From Achromobacter xylosoxidans (GTDB taxonomy: Bacteria; Pseudomonadota; Gammaproteobacteria; Burkholderiales; Burkholderiaceae_B), in NCBI RefSeq assembly GCF_002192695.1, contig NZ_MTLG01000003.1, positions 1-36,444 of the forward strand: 36,444 bases of DNA, in the 5' to 3' direction. Made by a program: the position numbers and the translations under genes. Of the stretch, positions 28,840 through 36,444 are shown piece after piece; the stretch's first letter is position 1; each line of letters opens with the position of its first letter. The notes beneath the pieces were generated by a model. That model had not been told where the DNA came from. It saw only the letters and a list, made by a program, of their open reading frames with translations, and made no database searches.

Positions 28840-30033
28840 ATGACCTTTCTCGCAAGCGCCAACCTGCTGCGCCGCCGCGACGGCCACGAAGCCCGCGTCA
28901 CCTTCGTCGAACTCTTCTTCGACCTGGTGTACGTCTTCGCGGTCACCCAGATCTCGCACAGCCTGTTGCACGATCTGACCTTGATGGGCGCGCTCCATTC
29001 CCTGGTGCTGTGGTTCGCCGTCTGGCTGGGCTGGCAATACACCTGCTGGGTCACCAACTGGTTCGATCCTGACGCCGTGCCCATGCGCGTCATGCTGTTT
29101 GCGGTGATGCTGGCCGGCCTGGTCTTTGGCGCCGCCCTGCCGGGCGCGTTTGGCGCCACCGGGCTGGTGTTCGCCGTCAGCTACGCGCTGATCCAGGTGG
29201 GGCGCACGCTGTTCATCGTGCTGCACCTGGGACCCGCGCATCCGCTGGCGCCCAACTTCCGCCGCATGCTGGCGTGGCTGTGCGTGTCGGCGGTCTTGTG
29301 GATCGCCGGCGGACTGTCCCAGGACGGCACGCGGCTGGCGCTGTGGGCATTGGCGGTGGCCTGCGAATACCTATCGCCCATGATCGGCTTCCGTTTCCCC
29401 GGCCTGGGGCGATCCGCGACCCGCGAGTGGACCATCGAGGGCGGCCACCTGGCCGAGCGCTGCCAGCTGTTCGTCATCGTGGCGCTGGGCGAAACCCTGC
29501 TCATCACCGGCGCCACGCTAGCGGGTCTGGAGCGCTGGAGCGCGCCCGCATTGATCGCGCTGCTCGTGGCCTTCCTGGGCACGGCCGCCATGTGGTGGGT
29601 GTATTTCGACACCAGCAGCCGCGACGGCAGCGAGGCCATCGTGCATAGCGACGATCCAGGCCGCATCGGCGCCTGGTTCCATTATGTGCATGTCATCCTG
29701 ATCGCCGGCGTGATCGTGTCGGCCGTGGCCAACGAGCTGGTCATCCTGCATCCGGACGGGCACATCGCCATGCCGGCGGCTGCCGCGCTGATAGGCGGCC
29801 CGGCGCTTTACCTGATAGGCAACGGTATCTACAAGACGGTGGTCTATGGCCGCTTCCCGCTGTCGCACGTGGCGGGCTTGGTGCTGCTGGCCGTGCTGGC
29901 GCCGATTGCCTTCGTGACCGACAACCTCATGGTGGGCGGCCTGACCACCTTGATCATGATTCTGGTGGCGGCTTGGGAGAGCGTGTCGCGGCGCAGGGCG
30001 CATGCCGGCGTTCCGCAAGGAATCGCGGAGTAG
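28840..30033 (+). CDS. Low temperature requirement A (LtrA) family protein
   Basis: A 397-residue polytopic membrane protein. The N-terminus VTFVELFFDLVYVFAVTQIS followed by about ten more hydrophobic helices is the LtrA pattern; the internal repeat of the family shows in GGHLAERCQLFVIVALGETLL. LtrA was named for a Listeria gene needed for growth in the cold, but its biochemical role is not settled and the family may transport a small solute. It stands alone on the plus strand between the vapBC pair and a convergent operon, so context adds nothing. Confidence 0.92.
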   Translation: MTFLASANLLRRRDGHEARVTFVELFFDLVYVFAVTQISHSLLHDLTLMGALHSLVLWFAVWLGWQYTCWVTNWFDPDAVPMRVMLFAVMLAGLVFGAALPGAFGATGLVFAVSYALIQVGRTLFIVLHLGPAHPLAPNFRRMLAWLCVSAVLWIAGGLSQDGTRLALWALAVACEYLSPMIGFRFPGLGRSATREWTIEGGHLAERCQLFVIVALGETLLITGATLAGLERWSAPALIALLVAFLGTAAMWWVYFDTSSRDGSEAIVHSDDPGRIGAWFHYVHVILIAGVIVSAVANELVILHPDGHIAMPAAAALIGGPALYLIGNGIYKTVVYGRFPLSHVAGLVLLAVLAPIAFVTDNLMVGGLTTLIMILVAAWESVSRRRAHAGVPQGIAE

Positions 30034-30100
30034 CGTCAATCCTGTGAGGGCCGGAGGCCGCCGCAGAGGGGGCCGTTGGATGCTCCCGCGGAGCTGGCAG

Positions 30101-30126
30101 GCGGCGGCTTTCCACAAAGCCGCCGC
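30101..30126. terminator. Bidirectional terminator between ltrA-like and Nudix genes
   Basis: GCGGCGGCTTT (30101-30111) pairs perfectly with AAAGCCGCCGC (30116-30126) around a 4-base loop. It lies between two converging genes, 67 bases after the LtrA stop and 6 bases after the Nudix stop. A and T near the loop and symmetric arms let it serve either strand, although no T run follows on either side. Confidence 0.55.
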
Positions 30127-30131
30127 GCGGC

Positions 30132-31094
30132 TCAGATCAGCCCGCGTATCCCCGCGATGCCATGCGCGCCGTGGCGCAATGCCTGCGACACGGTCTGGGT
30201 GGACTGGCCGCCCAGTGCGAATACAGGGATGCCGGCGTCGCGATTGCCTGCGACGAAACCTTCCCAACCCAGCGTCGCCGCGCCGGGGTGGCTGGGCGTG
30301 TCCAGCACCGGACCCAACACCGCAAAGTCGGCGCCAAGTTCACGCGCGTGGACGACCTGGTCGTTGTCGTGCGCGGATACGCCGACCAGCGCGCCTGCGG
30401 GGAGTTCAGGGCGCGCAGTGAGCCTGGCGGCATCGGCCGCGCGCAGATGCACGCCGTCGGCCTCGCGCCACCAGGCGGCGGGATGGACGCTGTTGACCAG
30501 CACCCGGGCGCCCGCGGCGCGGCAGCGCTTCTGCACCTGCTGCAGCACTTCATGCAGCGAAGGGGAGGCCACGCCGTCCGGCCATTGCGGTTCGCGCAGC
30601 TGCACCAGCTTTACGCCGCGCGCCAGCGCGGCTTCCAGCCGGCCGAGGAAGGCTGCCACGCCCGCCCGCGAACCCGCGGAGCTGATGCCGTAGGACGTAG
30701 GCAATTGCAGCCAGCGCAGGGGGGGCAGGGTGGCGGGCAACAGATCGCCCACCGATGCCGCCTGCGCGGGGTTTACCCATTCCAGGCGCTGGTTCTCCAG
30801 GCTGCGCGGCTCGCCTTCCCAGCCGGTGACGTGGCAGAACGCCAGGCGCACCGTGGTGTGGGGGTAGGCGTGCACATAGGTGACCCAGGGGCGCGACTGC
30901 GTGACGCGGATGCCGATTTCTTCCTGCAGTTCGCGCGCCAGCGCTTGCAGCACGGTTTCGCCCGGTTCCAGCTTGCCGCCGGGCAGTTCCCACCAGCCAG
31001 CCCAGGGCTTGCCTTCGGGGCGCTGTCCCAGCAGCAGCATGCCGTCCGGACGCAGGATCAGGCCGGCGGCGACGTCGACGATCTTTTCAGACAT
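30132..31094 (-). CDS. Nudix hydrolase fused to a ThiE/TenI-like domain
   Basis: A 320-residue two-domain protein. Residues 1-130 are a MutT-type Nudix hydrolase with a complete Nudix box (GGKLEPGE at residue 40, then RELQEEIGI), expected to clear oxidised nucleotides such as 8-oxo-dGTP. Residues about 150-320 have a thiamine phosphate synthase/TenI barrel: [35 protein letters not shown] and PVFALGGQS. Two ThiE active-site features are missing: the NDR motif reads NSV and no Lys follows QLR, so thiamine phosphate synthesis is unlikely. ATG 31094 overlaps the ATPase stop by 8 bases. The fusion is known in proteobacteria; the role of the second domain is not. Confidence 0.92.
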   Translation of the reverse strand: MSEKIVDVAAGLILRPDGMLLLGQRPEGKPWAGWWELPGGKLEPGETVLQALARELQEEIGIRVTQSRPWVTYVHAYPHTTVRLAFCHVTGWEGEPRSLENQRLEWVNPAQAASVGDLLPATLPPLRWLQLPTSYGISSAGSRAGVAAFLGRLEAALARGVKLVQLREPQWPDGVASPSLHEVLQQVQKRCRAAGARVLVNSVHPAAWWREADGVHLRAADAARLTARPELPAGALVGVSAHDNDQVVHARELGADFAVLGPVLDTPSHPGAATLGWEGFVAGNRDAGIPVFALGGQSTQTVSQALRHGAHGIAGIRGLI

Positions 31095-31953
31095 GACGGG
31101 CTGCCCAGTCGCGCGCGAACTGGTACGCCACGCGGCCCGAACGCGAGCCGCGCTCGATGGTCCATTGCAGCGCCTCGGTGCGCGACGGCTCGATCTGCGC
31201 TTCAGGGCAACCCAGTTCGCGCAGCCAGTGGTAGACGATGTCCAGGTAGTCGTCCTGCTTGAACGGATAGAACGACAGCCACAGGCCAAAGCGCTCGGAC
31301 AGCGAGATCTTTTCCTCGACGGTTTCGCCGGGGTGGATCTCGCCGTCGGGCTGGTGCTTGGCCGCCAGGTTCTCGCTCATGTATTCCGGCATCAGGTGGC
31401 GCCGGTTGGAGGTGGCGTAGATCAGCACGTTGTCGCCCGAGGCCGACACCGAACCGTCCAGCACCGACTTCAGCGCCTTGTAGCCGGCCTCGCCTTCCTC
31501 GAACGACAGGTCGTCGCAGAAGACGATGAAGCGTTCGGGGCGCGAGGCGACCAGTTCGACGATGTCGGCCAGATCGCCGAGGTCGGACTTGTCCACCTCG
31601 ATCAGGCGCAGTCCGCGCTCGCCGTAGGCGGCCAGCATGGCCTTGACCAGCGAGCTCTTGCCGGTGCCGCGGGCGCCGGTCATGAGCACGTTGTTGGCGG
31701 GCTTCTTTTCCAGGAACTGCAGCGTGTTGCGGTCGATGATGCCCTTCTGGCGCTCGATGTGCTGCAGGTCCGCCATGTCGATGCGCGCCACGTGGCGCAC
31801 GGCGTCCAGCCAGCCGCGGGCGCCGCGCTTGCGCCAGCGGTAGGCATGGGCGGTCCAGTCGATTTCGGGCGTTGCGGGCGGAAGCCAGGCTTCCAGCTGC
31901 GCCAGCACGCGTTCGGCGCGCTGGATAAGGGTGGAGAACTCGGTTGCGGTCAC
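31087..31953 (-). CDS. DUF815 family P-loop ATPase
   Basis: A 288-residue AAA-type ATPase, cytosolic. Walker A is GARGTGKS (93-100) and Walker B is [10 protein letters not shown] near residue 145. It has the DUF815 features: a conserved N-terminal helical region, [23 protein letters not shown] and a C-terminal helical lid with [16 protein letters not shown]. The start is GTG 31953. It is 22 bases after the argJ stop and overlaps the Nudix gene by 8 bases, a trio seen together in other betaproteobacteria. The function of the family is not known to me; a role in nucleotide or DNA maintenance is only suggested by the Nudix neighbour. Confidence 0.93.
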   Translation of the reverse strand: MTATEFSTLIQRAERVLAQLEAWLPPATPEIDWTAHAYRWRKRGARGWLDAVRHVARIDMADLQHIERQKGIIDRNTLQFLEKKPANNVLMTGARGTGKSSLVKAMLAAYGERGLRLIEVDKSDLGDLADIVELVASRPERFIVFCDDLSFEEGEAGYKALKSVLDGSVSASGDNVLIYATSNRRHLMPEYMSENLAAKHQPDGEIHPGETVEEKISLSERFGLWLSFYPFKQDDYLDIVYHWLRELGCPEAQIEPSRTEALQWTIERGSRSGRVAYQFARDWAARHV

Positions 31954-31975
31954 GTGAAGTCCCGGAAGTTTCGGA

Positions 31976-33202
31976 TCAGGAGCGGTAGTCGGCGTTGATC
32001 GACACGTATTCGTGCGAGAAGTCGCAGGTGTAGACGGTGTCGCTGACCTGGCCGCGGCCCAGCGCGATGCGCACCTGGATCTCGGCCTGCTTCATGACGC
32101 GCTGGCCGTCGGCTTCCTGGTAGGCGGGGTTGCGGCCGCCGTTCTTGGCCACCAATACATCGTCCAGCCACAGGCGGATGTTGGACACGTCCAGGTCGTC
32201 GATGCCGGCGTAGCCCACGGCGGCCAGGATGCGGCCCAGGTTGGGGTCCGAGGCGAAGAAGGCGGTCTTGACCAGCGGCGAATGGGCCACGGCGTAAGCC
32301 ACCTTCAGCGCTTCCTCGGTGGTGCCGGCTTCCTCGACGCGGATGGTCATGAACTTGGTGGCGCCTTCGGCGTCGCGCACGATCTTGGTGGCCAGTTCCA
32401 GCGCGGCCGCCGTCAGGGCTGCGCGCACGGCGGCGTAGGCCGGATCGGACTCGGCATTCACTTCGACGCCGGACTTGCCGGTGGCGGCGATGATGAAGGA
32501 GTCGTTGGTGGAAGTGTCGCCGTCGACCGTGATGCGGTTGAACGAGGCGTCGGCGATTTCGCCGGCCAGCTTGGACAGCAGCGGCTGGGCGATGCCGGCG
32601 TCGGTCGCCAGGAAGCTCAGCATGGTGGCCATGTTGGGCCGGATCATGCCGGCGCCCTTGCTGATACCGGTGAAGGTGACGGTCTTGCCGTCGATCTGGA
32701 CCTGGGCCGAAGAGATCTTCGGCAGGGTATCGGTCGTCATGATGCCGTGGGCGGCGCTGAACCAGTGGTCGGCGCCCAGGTCGGCGATGGCGGCGGGCAG
32801 GCCGGCGACCAGGCGGTCCAGCGGCAGCGGCTCCAGGATGACGCCGGTGGAGAAGGGCAGGACTTCGGCGGCGGGCACGCCCAGCAGCTGGCCCAGCGCG
32901 TCGCAGGTGTCCTTGGCCTTTTGCAGGCCTTCCTCGCCGGTGCCGGCGTTGGCGTTGCCGGTGTTGATGACCAGGGCGCTGATCGGGCCGCCGGCGGCCA
33001 GATGAGCCTGGCAGACCTGCACCGGCGCGGCGCAGAAGCGGTTGCGCGTGAATACGCCGGCCACGCTGGTGCCCTGCGCGAAGCGGAACACGGTCAGGTC
33101 GCGTCGGTTGGCTTTGCGGATGCCGGCCTCGGTAACGCCGATTTCAACGCCGGCAACAGGAAAAATTTCGGACTCGGAGGGGATCTGCAGATTAACGGCC
33201 AT
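31976..33202 (-). CDS. argJ: Bifunctional ornithine acetyltransferase / N-acetylglutamate synthase
   Basis: Transfers acetyl from N-acetylornithine to glutamate, recycling the acetyl group in arginine synthesis; many members also use acetyl-CoA. The 408-residue precursor has the self-cleavage motif [14 protein letters not shown], which cuts between A192 and T193 to give alpha and beta chains with T193 as nucleophile. STGVI with the oxyanion-hole residues is near residue 118. It starts the minus-strand operon argJ, DUF815 ATPase, Nudix/TenI. The upstream 99-base gap is short and shows no arginine operator that I can identify. Confidence 0.96.
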   Translation of the reverse strand: MAVNLQIPSESEIFPVAGVEIGVTEAGIRKANRRDLTVFRFAQGTSVAGVFTRNRFCAAPVQVCQAHLAAGGPISALVINTGNANAGTGEEGLQKAKDTCDALGQLLGVPAAEVLPFSTGVILEPLPLDRLVAGLPAAIADLGADHWFSAAHGIMTTDTLPKISSAQVQIDGKTVTFTGISKGAGMIRPNMATMLSFLATDAGIAQPLLSKLAGEIADASFNRITVDGDTSTNDSFIIAATGKSGVEVNAESDPAYAAVRAALTAAALELATKIVRDAEGATKFMTIRVEEAGTTEEALKVAYAVAHSPLVKTAFFASDPNLGRILAAVGYAGIDDLDVSNIRLWLDDVLVAKNGGRNPAYQEADGQRVMKQAEIQVRIALGRGQVSDTVYTCDFSHEYVSINADYRS

Positions 33203-33301
33203 GACTTCGTCTCATGTATGAGCAGGACGGAATCGCCGCCAGGCGAGGCGGCGCGCGGGGGAAAGCTTCGTATTATCCCACCGGATTGGGACAGCGTCCG
33301 G

Positions 33302-34321
33302 TCAGGGGCCGATCCGCATGGCCGCCACGTCCAGCACGCCGGCCTCGCGGTTGCTGAGCACGCTGCGCACGGCGCCGTCCGGCGCTTGCAGCACCGACTT
33401 GCCCGCCGGCACGTCCTCGCCGCCCGCGCGGCGCGCCGAGCGCCCGCGCGACGGCGAGAACAGCAGGTCGCCCGGCTGGACGCCCGGCAGGCGGGCGTTG
33501 GCGGCCAGCACCCGGGTGCCGGGCGGGTAGGTCATGTCGCCCAGCACGGTTTCGCGGGCCAGCAGGCCCTCGAAATCCAGCATGCGGCGCTGGCTGTCCA
33601 GCTGCATGTCCACCTTCAGCATGGGCATGCGAGCCACCTCCAGCGCCTCGCTGCCTTCGGTGCGCAGCAGCCAGCGCGGCGCGTCGGCGGCGCCGCCATT
33701 GACGACCTTCAGCCAGGCGCCGGGCGGCACGGGCTGCTGGTTCAGGGTGTTGCCGATGGCCAGGTGGCAGCTGGCAAAGCGTGGACGGCCATCGTGCAGC
33801 ACGAATTCAAGGCGATGCCCATGCGCGCACAGCCAACCGTCCTGCGCCTGGTCGCGCGCGATCTCCACCGACAGGGTCTCGGCCTGCTTGCTGCTGGCCG
33901 GGTAGCGGAACATGCGCGTGGCCGCGACGCCCTGGATGGAGGCGGGGTGGGTTTCGGGGAAGACGGCGAGATCGAACGAAGCCAGATCGCCCGGCTTGGC
34001 CAGGCTGAGCACGGTGCCGGCCGGCATCTCCACGCCCGCCAGCTGGGTGGACTGGGCCAGCACGGTCTTGCGCTCTGCCTCGGCCTGGGCGCTTTGCCGG
34101 GCCGAGAACCACAGGCTGAACTGCTGATAGGGAAAGATGGCGCCAACGATGGCGAGGAACGCCATCAGGATGGCGCCGCCGCGCCGGTGGCCGCCCAGCC
34201 ATTCCCGGGCGCTGGAGGTGGTGGCCAGCACGGCCAGCCAGGTCAGCAGCGTGGCGAGGCAGGCCAGCGAAGCTGCCATCAGCACGTAGAAATTACCGCC
34301 AGGAAGGGAAACCGGAATCAT
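33302..34321 (-). CDS. Unknown two-helix membrane protein
   Basis: A 339-residue protein that I do not recognise. Two hydrophobic segments, at about residues 13-33 and 50-67, put a short loop (TTSSAREWLGGHRRGG) between them and leave a large, mostly beta-predicted soluble part from residue 70 on, probably periplasmic. That part holds two similar phrases, MPAGTVLSLAKPGDL and YPPGTRVLAANARLPGVQPGDL, that look like a repeated small domain (each has PxGT then PGDL). Two Cys (residues about 165 and 184) could pair. It lies 99 bases upstream of argJ and 50 bases downstream of marR, all on the minus strand. Confidence 0.75.
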   Translation of the reverse strand: MIPVSLPGGNFYVLMAASLACLATLLTWLAVLATTSSAREWLGGHRRGGAILMAFLAIVGAIFPYQQFSLWFSARQSAQAEAERKTVLAQSTQLAGVEMPAGTVLSLAKPGDLASFDLAVFPETHPASIQGVAATRMFRYPASSKQAETLSVEIARDQAQDGWLCAHGHRLEFVLHDGRPRFASCHLAIGNTLNQQPVPPGAWLKVVNGGAADAPRWLLRTEGSEALEVARMPMLKVDMQLDSQRRMLDFEGLLARETVLGDMTYPPGTRVLAANARLPGVQPGDLLFSPSRGRSARRAGGEDVPAGKSVLQAPDGAVRSVLSNREAGVLDVAAMRIGP

Positions 34322-34371
34322 GGCGGCAATTATGCGCCAATCCGCAGGCGCTCACCGGCGCGGACGGGCGC

Positions 34372-34866
34372 TCAGGTCTTGGCGGATTCGGAGCGGGTCG
34401 CCACCACTTGCAGCTTGAGTTCGCCCAGGGCCTGGAATAGCGCGTTGCGGGTGCCTTCGGGCAGATCGCCGAACATGGACTTGACCCAGGATTCGTGGGC
34501 GCGGGCCATGCGGGCGAAGCTCTTCTTGCCCAGCGGCGTGAGCTTGATGAGCGAGCTGCGGCGATCGGACTCGACCTTGGTGCGCACCACCAGGCCTTCC
34601 TTTTCGAGCTGGTCGGTGATGCCGGTGATGTTGCCGTTGGTGACCATCATGTGGCGCGACAGCTCGCCCATCTTCATGCCCTTGGGCGCGCGCTGCAATT
34701 GCGCCATCAGGTCGAAGCGCGGCAGCGTCGTGTCGAATTCATTGCGCAGGCGGCTGCGGATCTCGCTTTCGACGAGATTGGCGCAGGTCAGCATGCGCAG
34801 CCACAGGCGCAGCGCATGATGGTCGTCGGGCGCGGCGCGGGATTCCAGGTCGGGAGTGTCGGTCAT
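34372..34866 (-). CDS. MarR family transcriptional regulator
   Basis: A 164-residue dimeric winged-helix regulator. The N-terminal helix carries the dimer contact; the winged helix is at about residues 55-110 (FDLMAQLQRAPKGMKMGELS, VTNGNITGITDQLEKEGLV, the wing with ESDRRSSLIKLTPLGK). MarR proteins of this type often sense aromatic acids or their CoA thioesters. The divergent gene at 35235 encodes a Liv-type binding protein, so it is the probable target, with the repeats at 35076-35100 as a candidate site. The link to an aromatic ligand is inference. Confidence 0.93.
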   Translation of the reverse strand: MTDTPDLESRAAPDDHHALRLWLRMLTCANLVESEIRSRLRNEFDTTLPRFDLMAQLQRAPKGMKMGELSRHMMVTNGNITGITDQLEKEGLVVRTKVESDRRSSLIKLTPLGKKSFARMARAHESWVKSMFGDLPEGTRNALFQALGELKLQVVATRSESAKT

Positions 34867-34877
34867 GGCTATGGAAA

Positions 34878-35060
34878 TTACCGGGAATGAGGGGCGGGCG
34901 CCAGATGCTTCTGATCAAGGATCGCGCGGATCGGCATACGCGCATTGGCGTAGCCATCGGCGCGCTTCTTGAGTATCGGCGGGATGTCGGGTACTGTCGC
35001 GCGAACGTCGTGCCGGGTATTGGGCACGCCGCTTTCATAGTTTTGGTGGAGGGTAGCCAT
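34878..35060 (-). CDS. Possible 60-residue protein upstream of marR
   Basis: An open frame of 60 codons ends 11 bases before the marR ATG on the same strand. It is basic, with no hydrophobic segment and no family I recognise. Codon third positions are about 70 % G or C, lower than in the neighbours, and there is no clear ribosome-binding site before its ATG. It could be a real small gene co-transcribed with marR, or chance. It fills about half of the 368-base stretch between marR and the next gene; the rest is the repeat region described below. Confidence 0.4.
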   Translation of the reverse strand: MATLHQNYESGVPNTRHDVRATVPDIPPILKKRADGYANARMPIRAILDQKHLAPAPHSR

Positions 35061-35075
35061 GGCGGTAGCTTATTA

Positions 35076-35100
35076 GTAAAAACCCTTTGGTAAAAACCCT
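35076..35100. promoter_or_regulatory. Tandem 11-mers in the MarR divergent spacer
   Basis: The 11-mer GTAAAAACCCT occurs at 35076-35086 and 35090-35100, a 14-base period. They are AT-rich in a GC-rich region, between the small ORF start (35060) and the binding-protein gene. A weak promoter for the latter, TTGTTT (35105-35110) and TAAACT (35129-35134) at 18-base spacing, lies immediately right. The repeat is a candidate regulator site. Confidence 0.45.
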
Positions 35101-35234
35101 AGACTTGTTTTGCCGAATACTTTAAACCTAAACTATGAAGCACGCCAGCCTTGGCTGTGCTGCACGAAGTCTTTCGAATCGCGATTTCAAAAAAGAACAC
35201 CCTCTGCGCGGGCTCGCGCACGGAGCACACCACC

Positions 35235-36398
35235 ATGCGTTTGATCACTTCCCTTCTGGCCGCCGCCGCCCTGGTGCCGGCATTGGCCAGCGCCGACACC
35301 ATCAAGGTCGGCATCGCCAACGATATCTCCGGCCCGTTCTCGGCGCTGGGCGCGGAAGCCCGCGACGGCTTCAACCTGGCCATCAAGCAACTGGGCAGCA
35401 AGCTGGGCGGACAGCCCGCCGAATTCGTGCAGACCGACATGGGCGGCAACCCCGACCAGGCCCGCCAATTGGTGACGCGCTACATCCAGCGCGACAAGGT
35501 CGATTTCTTCACCGGTCCCATCGGTTCGAATGTGGCGCTGGCCGTCGGTCCCGCGCTGTTCGCAGCCAAGGTGCCGTACCTGTCGAATAACCCCGGCCCC
35601 AGCCAGTTCGCCGGCTCGCAGTGCAATGCGTACTGGTTCGGCACTTCCTATCAGAACGACGCCTTCCACGAAGCGGCCGGCAAGGTCGCGGCGGACCGCG
35701 GCTTCAAGAAGATGTTCATCATGGCCCCGGACTATCCGGCGGGCAAGGATGCCTTGAACGGCTTCAAGCGCGGCTACAAGACCGCCCCGGGCGACGAGGT
35801 CTACACCAAGCTCGGCCAGATCGACTATGCGGCGGAAATCGCGCAGATCCGCGCCGCCAAGCCGGACGCCGTCTATATCTTCCTGCCGGGCGGCATGGGC
35901 ATCAACTTCGTCAAGCAGTTCGTCTCGGCCGGCCTGTCGCAGAGCGTCAAGCTGATCGGCCCGGGCTTCTCAGCCGACGAGGACGTGATCCAGGCCGTGG
36001 GCGAGCCCATGCTGGGCATGTACAACACGGCGCAGTGGGCGCATGACCTGGACGTGCCGCAGAACAAGACCTTCGTCGAAGCCTTCCGCAAGGAATACAA
36101 CGGCCGCTACCCCTCGGTGTACGCCGCCCAGGCCTACGACGTGATCATGGCCATGGACGCCGCCGTCAAGCAGGCCGGCGGCAAGGCCTCCGACCGCGAA
36201 GCCATCGTGCGCGCGCTGGAAAAAGCCGACTACCCCTCGGTGCGCGGCAGCTTCACCTACGGCAAGAACCACTATCCCATCCAGTCCTATTACCTGCGCG
36301 TCGTCGACAAGGACGGCAGCGGCCGCATCACCAACAAGCTGGTGGGCAAGGTGTTCGACAAGTACCAGGACGTCTACGTCGGCGAGTGCAAGCTATAG
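35235..36398 (+). CDS. Liv-type ABC transporter substrate-binding protein
   Basis: A 387-residue periplasmic binding protein of the type 1 fold. The signal peptide is MRLITSLLAAAALVPALASA with a cleavage site at ASA-DT, followed by TIKVGIANDISGPFSALGAEA, the usual N-lobe start (shown as TIKVGIANDISGP and FSALGAEA). ATG 35235 is chosen for the signal peptide and GGAG 9 bases upstream. It belongs to a sequence type often found with aromatic acid catabolic genes (FTGPIGSNVALAVGP, YLSNNPGPSQFAG), but its ligand is not clear. Its permease and ATPase genes are not in view; they may lie past the window. Divergent from marR. Confidence 0.92.
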   Translation: MRLITSLLAAAALVPALASADTIKVGIANDISGPFSALGAEARDGFNLAIKQLGSKLGGQPAEFVQTDMGGNPDQARQLVTRYIQRDKVDFFTGPIGSNVALAVGPALFAAKVPYLSNNPGPSQFAGSQCNAYWFGTSYQNDAFHEAAGKVAADRGFKKMFIMAPDYPAGKDALNGFKRGYKTAPGDEVYTKLGQIDYAAEIAQIRAAKPDAVYIFLPGGMGINFVKQFVSAGLSQSVKLIGPGFSADEDVIQAVGEPMLGMYNTAQWAHDLDVPQNKTFVEAFRKEYNGRYPSVYAAQAYDVIMAMDAAVKQAGGKASDREAIVRALEKADYPSVRGSFTYGKNHYPIQSYYLRVVDKDGSGRITNKLVGKVFDKYQDVYVGECKL

Positions 36399-36407
36399 CC
36401 CACCCCC

Positions 36408-36437
36408 GAAGCGCTGCGCGCTTCCCCCTCAAGGGGG
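36408..36437 (+). terminator. Double hairpin after the last gene
   Basis: GAAGCGC (36408-36414) pairs with GCGCTTC (36418-36424) around TGC, and CCCCC (36424-36428) pairs with GGGGG (36433-36437) around TCAA. The two hairpins share one base. It begins 9 bases after the binding-protein stop. A shorter CCC-TCAA-GGG hairpin stands at 5866-5875, across the lipoprotein stop, so this may be a dispersed 3'-end element. Confidence 0.6.
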
Positions 36438-36444
36438 CATGCCT

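Noticed and set aside
32012..34819. A 935-codon plus-strand frame over argJ, the unknown protein and marR
   Set aside because: It runs antisense across three minus-strand genes and their spacers, with low-complexity translation and no domain.

Overview
The window is high-GC DNA of a betaproteobacterium, most likely Alcaligenaceae (Bordetella/Achromobacter-like). This rests on protein similarity as I recall it: a short DUF3460 gene before scpA and panC, a pilD-coaE-zapD run, argJ next to a DUF815 ATPase and a MutT-type Nudix gene, and many Liv-type uptake genes. No search was run. There is no phage, insertion sequence, CRISPR array, rRNA or tRNA that I can recognise. Most of the window reads as ordinary chromosome.

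Layout. 1-3250: an 88-bp sequence that recurs near 5.8 kb, then a minus-strand operon of a DHA2 drug-type MFS transporter and glpK. 3291-5811: plus-strand DUF3460, scpA and panC, then a small LuxR-type HTH gene whose 3' end lies in the second copy of the repeat. 5869-9174: a divergent lipoprotein gene, then pilD, coaE and zapD. 9406-18422: an RND efflux operon mdtA-mdtB-mdtC plus an outer-membrane factor lipoprotein. 18476-20585: a small membrane protein and an SDR oxidoreductase, divergent from a LysR regulator. 20651-27850: a split uptake and hydrolysis cluster. A Liv-type binding protein and an amidase run leftward; a LysR regulator and the permease/ATPase genes livM, livH, livG, livF run rightward. 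27932-28575: a VapBC-type toxin-antitoxin pair. 28840-30033: an LtrA-family membrane protein. 30132-33202: argJ, DUF815 ATPase and a Nudix/TenI fusion in one minus-strand operon. 33302-36398: an unknown two-helix membrane protein, a MarR regulator with a possible small upstream ORF, and a divergent Liv-type binding protein.

How the genes work together. The mdt genes and the outer-membrane factor make one tripartite pump; three of the four junctions are overlaps or near-overlaps. The binding protein, LivMHGF and amidase look like one pathway that imports an amide-bearing compound and hydrolyses it, with the LysR protein as regulator acting at a 25-bp inverted repeat between the two arms. The SDR/LysR and MarR/binding-protein pairs also carry operator-like repeats in their divergent spacers.

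The strongest unusual signals are regulatory or structural, not a new large system: a C10 tract inside the spacer of the predicted MFS-glpK promoter (a plausible phase switch), a 49-bp hairpin-bearing segment present in one copy of the 88-bp repeat and absent from the other, an antitoxin with no recognisable DNA-binding half, and several well-formed operator palindromes. I did not find a convincing undescribed multi-gene system.
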